Source: Chaunax sp. Z400
Lineage: Eukaryota > Chordata > Actinopteri > Lophiiformes > Chaunacidae
Length of the DNA: 64,000 nucleotides
Assembly: GCA_037577475.1 (NCBI GenBank)
Contig: CM075183.1
Location: 18,824,781-18,888,780, forward strand
Direction of reading: 5' to 3'
Shown: positions 11,486 to 24,809 of the stretch, in pieces
Position numbering within the stretch: the first letter of the stretch is position 1
Layout: each line of letters opens with the position of its first letter
The notes under the pieces: model-generated
The model's input: the letters and a program-made list of their open reading frames with translations, nothing else
Databases searched by the model: none
What the model was told of the DNA's origin: nothing
Made by a program: the position numbers and the translations under genes

Positions 11486-14400
11486 TACCTTTATTGACGT
11501 AGCATCATGAAATAACAGAATAAAAATATAATAAAATAAAATAAAGTTGAATAGAAAGATAATAGATGATACATTTCTATCTAAATAGATTTTAAATTAC
11601 TATCTGATAGATTGTAACTTACCTTCTACAGTAAATGGTTAAAAAAGAATCTGCATGTATCGACAAGAACAAGTGGAACAAGTTTTGTAGTTTAGTAATC
11701 AGAATTAAACATGCATTTCAAATCTATCTCCTCAACTGATCCATGTGTCTACTATAGCAGCAGGATGGCTCAGTATGTCTTTGCATTGATACCCAGTCAG
11801 GATGAGCCTCCAGCCTCTCCATCCTACACAACCCACTCTAGTCACTATCATGGAAACCAAGGAGCTTATGCTGTATATAAACCACTGGTAAATAAACAGA
11901 AATACCATCAGTAAAACATACTCCTAATATCTAAAGTAAAAGTATTCATTAAAAGTACCTTTCATGCATCATCTACTTCTACTTTTAATCAATAGAAAAG
12001 CTATATTTTATGTCCTGTACAGAAATATTAAATCTGCAAAGTAACTAAAGCTGTAAATCAAATGTAATCGAGTGAAATGTACAATATACGTCTTTGAAAT
12101 TGTAGTAGAAATATGAGGTATAGAAGAAAACTGCAATACACTTCTTTCGTTACATCACAGGTGAACGTTACGACCCATCCCACCTCGGGCCAGTGTTTCA
12201 GGATAATAGTTGTGACTTTGGTGAATTAATTCGCCCCATGCTGTCCATTCACGGCAAGACCATGTGTCCTCGCCAGGACACCACCGAGTCCCCCCCTGTG
12301 TGCAGGCGGACGTGGCACTGCCTCACAGAGATGCACCGACATTATCCATTCACTGCATACTGGCCAACGCAAAAGCACAAGGAGCCAAGTGCACAAGAAA
12401 AGAGGCCTGGGTTTTTTTTTTTTTCTGTCTTTGATTCGTAAATACCTCAGATGCAGAGCAACAACTTCCAGCCGTGTATCTTATAACCATCAAACATTTC
12501 CATGCGAAAGTTGACAAAAGCTGAAACAGCAGAGGAGGCCTCACAACAAAGAGGCCCATTTATAGAGTACAGTCAAGGAGAGACACAGAGAGGGAGGGTG
12601 GGAGGAGAGTTGAATTAATGAATTAAAAATGTCGTGAAACAGCTTTTGGGTTTATATAGAGAGGCATGCAGGGGGCTCCTGGAGGAGTGGACAGCACGAG
12701 CTTCTTTAAATTCACTCTGTCCGAGCACACAGGGCTGCCTCTCTGCTTCACATCTAAGAAGAATTGCAAACTGTGCTCGTCCGATTACATAATGACCCAG
12801 TAACTGTGAGTTCGAACCAGTACTGCCAGTACCAGTGTGCTGGGAGAGACGCCGACTGACCGCTGGCTAATCCTCATCCAGGCCTCTTCTCCCTCTGAAG
12901 GGTTTTAATGAGAGTTTCTTTTTCTTTTTTAATCTCCAGGATGACGACGAAATAGATGGACTGCAGCAAGAAAAATATGCAATGTGATGTCAAAGCGACA
13001 GGTGATTTAAAGCAGCAAGTGCATGTCGGTCAAAACGGTGACATTTTTTCCTCTTTTTCATTCTTTTTCTCCAATCGTTCTCCATCTGTCTTTTTCACAT
13101 GTCTGCTGCACAGTGAAATTAATTCAAGCTTCAAGTTTCCGAACTGTGGTCGAAGTGAACTTCTGTTACAAGTCTAGGAAAAGGTAGGAGACACATTAAC
13201 ACTTTAATATCAGTCTATTTCTTTTTTCTTCTCATCACCAAAAGGATTTTTTTTAGTTAAGAAATTAAATAATGTGTAGATCTCTGTGTGCAGGTCAAGT
13301 GTTGGTGTATTTAAAATGTCAATTATTCACATATTTCCTTATTATGAAATTGTGTTATGTTCATCATGAGCCAATGTCAATGACATCAAACTAAAAACCC
13401 ACGCAATATTCCTCATCCCTGCATCATTCATTTCATTTTCTGTTCTTTTCTTATGACACCACACCGTGGTGTCGCTCTAACATCCACTTGTTCTTCACTA
13501 TGACATTGTTTCTAACATTTACACAGGTGGTCAGCCTTGCTGCCTGTGTTGTGTTTACAGCGCGGAGGGAATTTAGGAGTCTGTAACAACAGAGAAGTTT
13601 CCACCATCAAATCATATCAGTAAATCTGATGGCTGCACAGAATTATCTGGTGGCAAAACTGGTGGGTACACTGGTGACAAAATAAATCTGTAAACTTAAG
13701 AGTAAACTTTAAAAAAAACTACATCATCTAACACTTTACTGGAAGTTTTGCAGTGAGAGATGATTTAAAAAGGAAGACTTTAGCTGACTAATCTCCACAT
13801 GCTGCACCTGCATGGATTGATTAAAAAAAAAAGAAGATTGTCCAAACAGATTCTACGATAGATCTGTTAAATATTGTAAATAAATAAAGATGCTAGCTTC
13901 TGCCACCACTGTATGAATGTACAGTATGTGAATGGACAAATGCTGGCTTTTGCTGTAAAACTCTTTGAGTGGTCAGCTCTATATAGGTACAGTAAATTTA
14001 CCATTTCAGTAGTGATATTATGACAGCAACATTCTATAATTTACATGAAATAAAGGATACATAATGTAAATTCAAATACATTTAACATACTGTAAATATA
14101 CAGCAATTTATTGGCAAACTGTGACCAGTATTGTGTTGTAAATTTACTATACAGTCATGATATGTGTATTTGTTTCTAGTAATATATGTACTGTAATTTT
14201 AAAAGACAGTAAGAAGCTACTTGTACTTTGCAGGTGAACCTGCTGCCAGTTAATTACTGTAAATTTACAGTGACATGTTTTACAGTGTACAATACTCACA
14301 CAAAGCCTTGGCTCGGAAACCTTCAGTCAAAACGAATTACAGCTTGTCAGTGAGGAATCTTCATCACTGCAGCAGTAGATCAGAGTTACAGCAGAGAGAC

Positions 14401-14576
14401 AGACAAGATGGTAGAAGCCAGTCATAAATTACAGCCCATGGTGGCCAACAGCTACTCTCCATTGTTTAACTTAGGTCAGTGTCGTAACTCTTCGGCTACT
14501 AAATCTGGGCTGAGGAAGTGAAGCCGAGACGTTTAGGGAAGTGTTAGATTTAGACGGAGGTCAGACAGACTACTGG

Positions 14577-14720
14577 GCGTTTTCAAAAGATTACCCTAAG
14601 GAGCCTGTTTTCAAAAGTTTGCGTTCTCCGTTCTCATGTAAACAGACGGCCAAAACGCAATAGAAGTTGCGAAGTCCCAAAGTCTCCCAGGTTGGGCCGC
14701 ATGCATCAAAATGTTTACAG
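14577..14720. repeat. Probable MITE fragment (GTTTTCAAAA family)
   Basis: Contains GGGCGTTTTCAAAAGATT, CTGTTTTCAAAAGTTTGCG, TTCTCATGTAAACAGACGG and CCAAAACGCAATAG. This is the wording of a common teleost short DNA element built on GCGTTTTCAAAA and GTAAACG words. Ends are not defined. Confidence 0.45.
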
Positions 14721-15438
14721 CCCCGTCCCCGTTTGTGACAAAACAGACCTCCATTACGCCTTCAGTCCTGCCTTTAAAGCGGTGTAAATGGAGCTAGTGG
14801 AACCTGTTGAGCTTGTTTGTGCCTTAGGTAACTTTTTGCCATAGATGACCTTTTTCAAACTGAATTCTGTAGCGGATGTAGGCCCTTTTTTTAAAAATTT
14901 TTACCAGTATTCACTACAGCCTGAGTTAAGGGACGAACCCATAATAACTATAAAAGAGGTTCTGTCTTAATCAGACTGTCTGAAATCATTCCCTGTATAC
15001 ATAATGACACAACAGCAGCTCATTTGTATGGCAAAGTGTGGTGCTCAGTTTGGCTCCGGCGAGTTTGGGGTTTGAACATCTTGTGTTGGCTGAGCAGAGA
15101 TCTCCTTGGCACGGCCTGTGTTGATGTTTAAACAGTCCTTTCAGTCCAGTGCAGAGGCTGCTGTGGCGTGGACAGTGGACAGTGGTCACCGTCATTCAGT
15201 TGTCTTGTATGGAGTCCTTTCAATGCAGAGCAGTGGCTGCTGGGGGTTCTTTATGGCTGTGGACACTGGACTGGGCTCTGAGTGGAAGGGATTACTCTCT
15301 CCGCTGGAATACTAATGGCTGTCTTTTGTCACCGATCTGTTTCCTCCACCTTCGCGCTCCACATACCCCTTCCTCTCTCTCCTTCACCATCCATTTCTCA
15401 AACCTCTTTCACTCCTTTTGTCACCCGACACTGATTAT

Positions 15439-15526
15439 CCTCTCTCTCTCTCTCTCTCTCCCCCCCCCCATCGCTGCCCCTTCACAATGTCAAGTACTGC
15501 AAACTCACACACGGTCAAACACAGAT

Positions 15527-15611
<85 letters not shown>
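15439..15611. repeat. (TC)n and long (CA)n microsatellites
   Basis: A TC tract at 15439-15462 runs into a C run. An uninterrupted CA tract of about 41 units fills 15530-15611. Every His-Thr or Cys-Val rich frame across this point is an artefact of the repeat. Confidence 0.97.
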
Positions 15612-15614
<3 letters not shown>

Positions 15615-17653
15615 GGACGTTCCGTACCGCGCTCCTCTCCCCTGTCAAAGTTGGTCCCTCTTTCACTTCGTCGCTCACCCAGTTGTATTTTTCAATGCTG
15701 GCTTTTGTCCCTTTCATCTCCTCAAAAACAAAGGATTGTTGTGCAGACGGGACGGAGGGACGGAGAGCCGGCCGGAGAGGAAGAGAGCGTGGTCATCGAG
15801 AGAGTGGAGAAAAAGTCATTTTAGAAGAGAGGGAGAGGGAATCCATCAGTATGAGTGTCAGTGAGGCTGATACATTTCAATAGAAACACATGGTTGTCCT
15901 GAGAGATGGGATGGGATGCCAGCATTCACCTTTAAATAGTGAATAAATGAATAGTTATATGCTATTGCTAGCTGATGCACGTTGTGTGTGAGGTCCATGC
16001 TGTGCAAACCAAACATTCCTTTACACAATAAATGGTATTGTATTGTTTTCTAACTGTTCAAAGTGTCTATATGTCCAATACACCAGTGTGTGTTTACTGT
16101 CTGTGTAGGCAGGAGCTCTGCAGGGTTCAGAGTTCAGCTGGAGATGGACACGGCCAATCACATGGGCATCCTCTTGGCCGCGCCCCCCTCCGCTCTCTCC
16201 CCCTCCATATCTTAGTATTCAGAACACAGCCGTCAACACAGATCTCTATTCATTCACTCGGTGTGAGCTGCAACGTGGAGAGAGGAGAGGGAAGGGTCAG
16301 GAAGGACAGAGCGAATCAGATCGTCTTGGCTCTCAGGCTTTTGTTTGTGCTGTTTAGTTTTTGGTTTCGTTACATTTGCTCCGGAAAGCAGAGGCAGTTT
16401 GAGACAAAAGCTCTATTTAGTAAACAGTAAATGAGAGCGAGAGAGAGAGAGAGAGAGAGGGGAAGGAAAAGCACATGGACAAAGAGAAGCTGCAGCCTAG
16501 ATGAGGATGAAACTGTAGAGAGTAAAAGGAACGGCCTTTATAAGGACAATAAGAGTCTATGGCACCTCTCAGAATGTCGATTTACTGCTGACACCATCTC
16601 ATCACATTACACCATCGTTCTCAAGCACTTAGCTTGATGTATGGGACTACAACGACACCATCCCTCATTCAAGTCAGCCACATTTAACAAATCTATTTAA
16701 AGACACTCTAAACCACACACATTATTTATACCACTCTTCAATGACGGCTCTATACAAGAATGAAGAGCCGAGCTGCAGGGATTTGCTCTCATTCAGCCAA
16801 AAGAGCATCAGTGATGTCGGCCACTGATGGGCGGCAGACAAGGCGTGACTGGCAGACCCACCTGCTCTTCATCCGAAAGGTGTGGGATATCGCTGTGGTC
16901 AGGGTACTGTGCAGGTGCATACCGTTGTATACAGTGGTCGCATTGAGATTCCATTCAATTGAAGCTAAGAAACACAAAAGTCAGGGGAAAGAGGTGTTCA
17001 ATGACTGCTTGTGCAGTTCTCTACAGCTGACAACGTCTCACAAACTAAACCTAAAGTTATGCACATCTGCTGCAGATGCTAGGTTATGATGCATTCAATG
17101 CATTGATGATTGTCCAGAGGAAGATGATTGCCTCAGCCATCTTCTTTCTCAGTCTCACTCATGTGGAATAACGGCCGCCAGTGTCTCCTCACCTCAGTTC
17201 AGTAGCCGTCTTGTGCAACCGACACATGAATGAGCGTGCACTTATAAGCTTTTAAGGTGAAAGAGCAGCTGTGGCTTCATGCTGAAAAGAGGCTTTTATT
17301 TTGACAAGGCCAGCTGCCTCCAGTGAAAGGAGGAGAGGGGCTTTAATGGCCCAGTGTGGACAGCCTCAACACTGCCCAGTGGAGAAATGGGCTTCTAATC
17401 GCCTTCTTCTGCTTCTCCTCCCAAATGTTCCACCCTGTCATTTTCCTTCTTCGTGTGGTTTCTCTCTTTTATCCGTTCTTCACACATCCTGCACCTTTTT
17501 ATTTCGGCTCACCTGCTCTTCACTTGATTTTACTGCCTGTAAAACCAACAATATGCCCTTTTTTCTCCCCATCTTACCTCTTTTTGTCTTTACTTCTTCC
17601 TCTCACCTTCTGTTGTCTCCTCTTTCCATCTCCAATCCCCTGCAGCGCCAGCC

Positions 17654-20600
17654 ATGACCTCAGCCACTCCCCCTTCCTCTGAGGGCTCCTCCCCTCAGAA
17701 AGTATGCCACTCCCAGACGCAGACTGACATCACCAAGCCCCTGCTGGGCTCCACGGGGGAGAACGGAGGTGCTGGTGCAGGTGGAGGAGGAGCAGCAGAT
17801 GGAGAGCCCAATGCTCTGAGAAGGAGGCGTCGCGTCCTTTCCAAAGATGGACGAAGCAACGTGCGAATCGAGCACATAAGCGGACGAGGTGCGCTGTACC
17901 TCCGCGACCTCTGGACAACTTTCCTGGACATGCAATGGCGCTACAAGTTCTTCCTCTTCTCTGCCACCTTTGCTGGGACCTGGTTCGTGTTTGGAGTGCT
18001 TTGGTACCTTGTGGCAATGGTGCATGGAGATCTGCTGGGTAAGAAGGAGGGATGGTGGATGGTGGAGATTTATAGTACAGAGGAGAAAGGAAAATGATAA
18101 AAAAAACAACAGGAAAGCCTTTTGCTCCTTTAATGGTCGGTAGACACAAACAAAGAGCAAGTTATCGGTTTGGATCAGAGATCTTCATGAAGGCTACATT
18201 CACATTATCAGGCTAAAGTGAATAATAGTGAATAAATAATGCCATGAAAATGCCTGCCAAGATAAGACCATACATTAGTTTTAAAAAAAGGGCTGGTAGC
18301 ACATTGAGAGATAATTAACCCAAGATCCTCTGCTCCTCCTCCTGTCCACCAGAGTTCGACCCCCCCTCCAACCATACTCCATGTGTAATGGAGGTGAAGA
18401 CCCTAACCGGAGCCTTCCTCTTCTCTCTGGAGTCTCAGACCACGATCGGTTATGGTTTCCGGTGCATCACAGAGGAGTGTCCCGTCGCCATTGTCCTGCT
18501 CATCTTTCAGCTGGTCATCACCATGGTGATGGAGATCTTCATCACTGGCACGTTCCTTGCGAAGGTACATAAAGGATGCAGCTGCATTTGGAAATTTCAA
18601 AATTCTACACACCTTGCAGATGACAACCGAAGTGTTTGAATTACTGTACGTAGTAACAGGAATCATCATTTTCCTTCTCTTGTAGGTCGCTCGTCCCAAG
18701 AAGAGAGGTGAGACAGTGAAGTTTAGTCAACACGCTGTAGTGTCGAATCACGAGGGTCGGCCCTGCCTCATGATCCGAGTGGCCAACATGCGCAAAAGCT
18801 TGCTGTTAGGATGCCAGGTATGCAAACTGCTTCTATTCATTTCTATTGAGGTGGTTGAAGTTTGCATGCTTGGGTTTTGTCCCCATCATCTGTAGTAGTC
18901 GAAGTGCCTGAAAGCTGAAATACCTACTGTATTTAATGCATCTGATGACCTGTCTGTCACCGGATGCCAAATGGATTTGAACCCACTGACACTGACACTG
19001 ACATACGGTCTTTCGTGAAATGTAGTATGTCAGTCAATGCCATGCTCAAGGACACACGAGCTTTCATGAAGATATTGGCCGTTGCAGGTATTAAACCTGG
19101 GGCCTTTTGGTTACAGGAGGCCTTCTCCAACCTCTTGGCTACATTTACTGACTCCATCTTGGCTCCCAGGTGACGGGGAAGTTGCTTCAGACGTCCCTGA
19201 CAAAGGAGGGCGAGACGGTGAGGCTGGACCAGCGCAACGTGCCTTTCCAGGTGGATACGTCCAGCGACAGCCCCTTCCTCATCATTCCCCTGACCTTCTA
19301 CCACATCATTGACGACAACAGCCCCCTCAGGGCCTGGGCAGCAAAAGGTAGATCATGGCTCTGATCTAAAGTTTTTAGGACAATGCTTCGGTGCTTTGCA
19401 TGAGTGCTTTTAAGTCATTATTCGTTGGTATGTTTGTCATTTTAGAGTAACCCAGCTTTGTTGCGTGCAAGACAAGCAAAGACATGCAGCAAAAACAAAC
19501 TTGGTGCCGGCATTGTTAACTTAAGGCACATTTCCACTCTGTGGTATCTTTGGTTGCACAAGCTCTAAATGGGCCATTGGTGTCTCCCAGAGCAGTCTCT
19601 ACTGAGGTCAAAATGCACTGCAGCTTTAGAATCTACATATGCTTTTAAACTGGACCTTGTAGGATATTTTAGAGCCATGTACATGTAATACGTCCTATGC
19701 AATGGTCAATATCTTCATTTGAAATGAAGGTTTCTCTTGAGAATGTACGTTCTATGTTTGTATCTGTAGGTGTTCTGGTATTTACGGTCATGTGCTGCAT
19801 GCTCGGCGGCCTTGAATGGCACAGAGTTGGCCTGGTTTGGCACCGGAGGAGAGGGTTTCCCTGGCTGGAATGTGTGTGAGAGAGATGGCCAGAGACACCC
19901 CTCATTAGAGCACAATGCTTTACAGTCTGGGGTGCTGACACAAAGCCTGCACAGATCCACTTACACAGACCTCTCAGCAAGGCATCAGTACAGACGGACT
20001 CCGATCGCTGTGTTATTTAGACTCATACTGTTCATTTGCAGTAGACAGCTCCTGTCTGTTTGTTCCATATCTTCATGTGACACACTTTATTTTCCAGTTC
20101 CTTCTGTTTCCTATAGTTTCCTTTTCTTTCTTTCTAACTTTGCTGTTCCTTTCTGCTCTACCCTTTAACCCAAACTTTCATTCCTCCCTTTGTCGTCTTA
20201 GTCATCATCACCTCCCCTTCACCTGCATCCTCTCCTCTCACCGTCATGATTAACCTCTCTGCAGTGAATCTTGAACTTCCAGTTAATTTAATCTGTTGCC
20301 ATATTTAAGGGATTACATTACAGCAAATACAATACCATCCATAGTACCACAGTGATCCCTCTTCTAAGTGCCAACTGTGACTGTGGCCAGTTCTTGTTGC
20401 CAGGTCCTCGGTGTCGCTTCATCTAGGGTATTTGCTGTCATGAATCCAGGAAGTGATGCCTTAAAAACCCTCATGCAAAGCACTGAAAAGATCTTAAAGA
20501 GTGTATATCTGTGGCAGCGTGTTTCAAACCCTAATGTATAATTCATATCAACTTAATAGTGATGCATCATCTTGGGTGACTGGTGTTTTATCTTGTTAAA

Positions 20601-23111
20601 TCACTGTATGCTGAGAGTTCAGGGTCTGTCTCTCTTTATTTCTAAGTAATCAAAAATGGAAACTTGGATTTAAATAGAGAGGTTTTATCTATTTATCAGA
20701 TTTATTCACCGAATCAGGAGAGCAGGACGCCGTTGAGATGGTTTACAGGAGGAGGGGGGACATGGTTGTACAAAACCACTGAGCTAGAATATCAGCACAT
20801 TCCTCTTAACGATGTTTGCACTGCACCACACGAGGCTGATGGCTAGAATCTAAGTGTGTATGCACACTTTGAGAAGCATTTGATGACTCATGTGAAGACT
20901 TTATTTCCTGGCGATCTGAGCAACCATAAAACCCAGCAGTGAGGAGGATGTTTGTGTGCGGAGAGAAACCCTTCTGTAGATGGGTGAGGGGAGGATGCTC
21001 TGCGGGGCAAGATGCAAAAAGAGAAATATTGGACTCATTGCTGGGCTGATGATGAATATTGATTCATGCACTTAATTCATACTTACAAGCTAGTCATGTG
21101 AAAGTCATGCATGTGAAGAAAAAAAAACCCAAAGCGGTGAAATTAAGACAGAAATGTGAGGTTGTACTTAGACGTAGCGCTGCTTTGAGCTGAATGCTAA
21201 CATTGGAATGCTAGCATGCTGATGTGAATTTGGTATGATGTTCCATGTTGGGAGTTTTAGCACGCTAACATTTGCAAATTAGCCCAAAACACAGATACAG
21301 ATGTACAGATACTTCATATCAAACTGGGGGACCGACCAACCAACCAACAGACGGACACTACTGTCCCTCCAATGAGCTCTGCGCTCATTCATTTGCTGCC
21401 GTGTGTACAAGCAGTTGCGAAACCCAGTGTTTTGCCCTGGTGGGACGTTGCTGGGTCTGGGTTAGGGTAAGGACTGTTTAGACAGATGACAGTGTGTGAC
21501 AGTGAGGCCTGTTGATGCAGGTGTGCGCCTGTATGTCTTCTACTGTAGTGAGTCCTTTGTGTTATTGGAGTTGATGGGCGATAAGTATGTTTCGCATGCA
21601 TTTTTAAAAGGCGTTAAACATTTCTGACTGGAATGTTTCCAACACGGGGCAGCTTTTACTTTGAAAGTGTGTTCAAATGTAAGACATCAGCTCTGGTAGT
21701 GGTTTCTGTGTGTGTTTGGATCCGGCCATGTGTGTTTTGGTCTGTAAGTGGGGAGTTTTTTATGTTTTGGAAATTTCAGGATGTGCATTTTGTGCACTTT
21801 TTTGTGAGCTTCGGGCTTTTATTCTTTTAAATCCACTGGGATTCGACCTCTAAAATGCAGTGCAGGCTGAATATGATAATTGAAACACCTCGTGGACATT
21901 TACATGAGACAGCTAACAGAGCTCCATTGAGACCGTATATCATCTGAACTGAAAAACAAATAAATTTCTATATAAATATTGCTACTTTACTGATGCATCA
22001 AACAAATGTAATATTATGTAATGTGAAAAAGTCGCTTGTAGTGCCTCACAGAGAATTATCACTTGTAGTTCCTCTTGTCTCTAGGAAGCATTTTAGCATA
22101 TTTTATTATTAGGTATGTTTCCGTCAACTCTGTTTTCGGTGGAAAAGCTATAAGAAACCTACAAAAATTCTAGTGAAAGTTCAGTCAGGAAGATTATTCC
22201 TTTGCACAAGTTCTCTACCTGTCAGTCTTAATTTCCTGCTGTCATTTTCTGGGGCTGTCAATTTGAGTTCAGCCGGTCACATCCATCCAATAGCACAGTG
22301 ACACGCCCTCATTGTTGGCCTGTCATCTGCCGCTATCTCCAATTCATTCATACTGCTGCTATGCGCAACCTTCACCTCCCCATCGGCGCCCAGTCTTTGC
22401 AGATTAATCAAATTCATCATTTCATCAGCCTCAGCAGAGCCATCAGCCACCACCACCACCGGTGTCTGGACCCCATTGGGGGATTTATCTTGTTGCTGAC
22501 GCACCAAAGACTTTCTGACAGACTATTCATCACACAACATCTGCTTCAATAAATGATTATCTATACAATCACCTGTCTCCCCTGATTGAAATGCGATTTT
22601 TTTGCTGTGTCTGCTGGACATGTAAATGAGCAACTTTTTATCCATTGGATAATATGAAACTTGCTTTCATGTTTTAGTTTGCTTTTAAACCTAATGTCTC
22701 CTCCGTCCCCCAGGTGGTGGATGGACAGACCCGGAGCTGGCTGACTTTGAGCTGCTGGTGATCATGAGCGCCACAGTCGAGCCGACCTCCGCTACCTGCC
22801 AGGTCCGAACATCCTACCTTCCAGACGAGATACTCTGGGGCTACGAGTTCCCCCCCGTCGTCTCCCTGTCTCCTTCAGGAAAATACGTGGCCGATTTTGC
22901 CTTCTTTGACAAAGTGGCCAAAACCAAAACCCCGCCCCTTTTCAAGCAGACCCTGCCCCCGAGCCCGCCATCACACGCATCCCATTACCGCGGCGGCAAG
23001 GAGGACGGAACGGATCCAGAGAAGATGCGACTAGAGGAGAGATACAGGGGGCAAGAGAAGGGGCGCATCAGAGATAGCAGCCCTCTGAGTGTACGTATTA
23101 GTAATGTGTGA
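17654..23111 (+). CDS. kcnj10: Inward-rectifier K+ channel Kir4.1, five coding exons
   Basis: Kir4.1 sets resting potential and buffers potassium in glia and transporting epithelia. Coding exons are 17654-18038, 18353-18564, 18686-18817, 19170-19347 and 22714-23111. All junctions are GT-AG and in phase, giving 434 residues against 379 in human KCNJ10. It shows a basic N-terminus (RRRRVLSKDGRSNVR), first membrane helix around KFFLFSATFAGTWF, selectivity filter T159-I-G-Y-G163, second helix ending MEIFITGTFLAK with the rectification-controlling Glu at 189, and the cytoplasmic Ig-like domain. The C-terminus LSVRISNV is the Kir4.1 PDZ ligand, which separates it from other Kir genes. Extra length is mainly a Gly/Ala-rich N-terminal insert and a Pro/Lys-rich stretch near residues 380-400. 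Exon 1 starts after an acceptor at 17644-17645, so at least one upstream non-coding exon exists. Paralogue a or b is undecided. Confidence 0.95.
19035..19146 (-). mobile_element. tRNA-derived SINE fragment in kcnj10 intron 3
   Basis: On the minus strand from 19142 the sequence reads TAGCCAAGAGGTTGGAGAAG, then TGTAACCAAAAGGCCCCAGG and TTTAATACCTGC. This resembles a tRNA-like SINE head with A box (TAGCCAAGAGGTTGG) and B box (AGGTTTAATACC), followed by the CTTGAGCATGG body word. It stops about 24 bp before the exon 4 acceptor. Confidence 0.55.
19348..22713 (+). other. kcnj10 intron 4, 3.4 kb, no gene seen
   Basis: The longest kcnj10 intron. It includes a dispersed-repeat stretch at 21185-21290 built on ATGCTAACATT and CATGCTGATG words that recurs near 35085-35155. 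No frame within it has gene-like features. Confidence 0.6.
21185..21290. repeat. ATGCTAACA-type dispersed repeat
   Basis: Words such as GAGCTGAATGCTAACATTGG, GCTAGCATGCTGATG and AGCACGCTAACATTTGC match a common teleost repeat. A related copy reads GAGCTAAATGC...GCATGCTAACACGC at 35085-35155. Confidence 0.45.
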
Positions 23112-24640
23112 AGAAGAGAGAGACTGGAAGACGCTAAGTTGATGTGAAACTGGTGGAAAGAAACAAGCTGCTCAACAGAAGAAGACAAACTTTCACAAGT
23201 TAACATCCCCTCATACAACACGCTACCAATGCAAATTTCACACCCTGTCACCACATCCTGTACCCACAATTCAACTTTAATACAAGCAGGTTACAATACA
23301 CAATATGTATAAATGTACAGCATCCATTTCTATACTTCTGAGCATCTCTTTCTTAAACCAAGAAGGAATAAGAAAAGTGAACTTAATTTGACTTTGGAAT
23401 CAAATTAAAACATTCTCTCCTGTTTCAAGAGAATAAATGCAATTACAGACAAATTGACTTGAAGGGAGGATTTTTTGCAGTGTACTTGAAAGTCTGGTAC
23501 AGATGTTAATCACTGAATCACGGTACTGTTTTTTTCTTTTTCTTTGTTGAATTAATAAAATTCCTGCAACAGGTGGCAGAAATACTGGAACCATATTGTA
23601 TTTTTTAATGAAGGACGTATAAGGAATGTATCTCATTTTGCGTAGTTTCTAACAACACTGCTAGTTGTTGTGGAAACATTGTGCTTCTTGTTGTTTCTTC
23701 TGGGGTACATATGTTGAGTAAAATTACTAAAAGCACTTTAACTTGAAAGAAAAGTGGCATCTCATGTATCTTAACTAACCTTAATGCACTGTAATAAATG
23801 ATTAAATCTTGTAGTTATTTTTGGGGGGTTGTGACAGTGAGTGAACATTCGTATGCTTGAAATAGGCATTTTTATGAGTGCAAAAATGTTTCTATGGACC
23901 TTAAATTTCCTGTACAGTATGTGTGTGTTAATGTTCCTTTGTACAGTGTATAAAACTCCTTTTTTTTCTACATCCTTCATTTCTTTACGTCCTGACATTT
24001 GATGCACAACTCTTCATTTCCAATGTACCATATTAATTGTCAAAGCACAATGTTGTTATTTCTGTAAAAGTACACCCATCTTTTTACTGCTGTATTTTTT
24101 TTTTCACTCAATGGTTCTGAAAAGATTTGTGGATTATGCCAATGTGTGCCTAATCAACTGCCTTTTTGTGAGATAACTACACATATTTGGATAAAAAAAA
24201 TGGCCTTTTTGTCTTTTTGGTCTACATAAAAATGGCAACAGAAGCTTAAAAATGTAATTAAATTCCTTGGGGGGAAAAAAAAGAAGATACATCTGAATTT
24301 TTAAGTAAAGGAATGAGGAACATCAGAAAGAAAATACAAATTGATAAATTGTTAGAAAAATTTTCTATACCTAAAATGTTGCATGCAATTAAAAATCAGT
24401 AATCTATTACTATATACCTGATGTTCTGTTTTAATTTATCCATGTTCTTGATACTAAGATTATTTAAATTGAATCCTCCAGATAAACCCAATGTAAATTA
24501 ACTAAAGATATTTTATGATCAGTGTATCTTGTTGATACTGTGAAGCCCACTGTAAACTTTATATGGATCAGTTAGAAGCCTCATTGGTCTAACTTTTTAA
24601 ATAAGCACAAGTGTCTCTTTTAATAAATGTGTTATTTACA
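23112..24640 (+). other. kcnj10 3' UTR region
   Basis: AT-rich sequence after the stop with possible AATAAA signals at 23554-23559 and 24622-24627. The second one precedes a GT-rich stretch and is a fair candidate for the main 3' end, which would make a 1.5-kb 3' UTR. No other gene is seen. Confidence 0.5.
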
Positions 24641-24760
24641 GTATGTCTATCTGTGTGTGCCTGAAACAAATTTATTCCGGTTTGAATCTCCACCACGGGC
24701 GGATATACACTCTGTCCTGAGTGATCTGATTTATGTGATATTTGATCAAATATGGGGCTG

Positions 24761-24762
<2 letters not shown>

Positions 24763-24799
<37 letters not shown>

Positions 24800-24809
24800 G
24801 TAATAATAA
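24763..24809. repeat. (AAT)n microsatellite
   Basis: About 15 AAT units with one interruption, between kcnj10 and the Fc-receptor-like gene. Confidence 0.9.

Larger units (their letters stand above)
9440..17645. other. Gene-free stretch upstream of kcnj10
   Basis: No coding gene is supported. Long frames near 9.5-10 kb come from simple polypyrimidine/polypurine sequence, and those near 15.1-15.9 kb come from the CA repeat. Non-coding 5' exons and the promoter of kcnj10 should lie here; a TATATAGA at 12653 is one candidate, but nothing fixes it. A CCAAT motif occurs near 16154. Confidence 0.45.

Noticed and set aside
12780..12850. GAGTTCGAACC, a tRNA T-arm-like word
   Set aside because: No matching A box, anticodon arm or acceptor stem could be folded around it.
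15149..15883. Long plus-strand frame (244 codons) with a run of His-Thr
   Set aside because: It is an artefact of the (CA)n tract at 15530-15611, which has no stop in any frame. There is no domain, no splice context and no family similarity.
17660..18160. Minus-strand frames of 139-166 codons opposite kcnj10 exon 1
   Set aside because: Antisense shadows of the kcnj10 coding exon, with no start context or family match.
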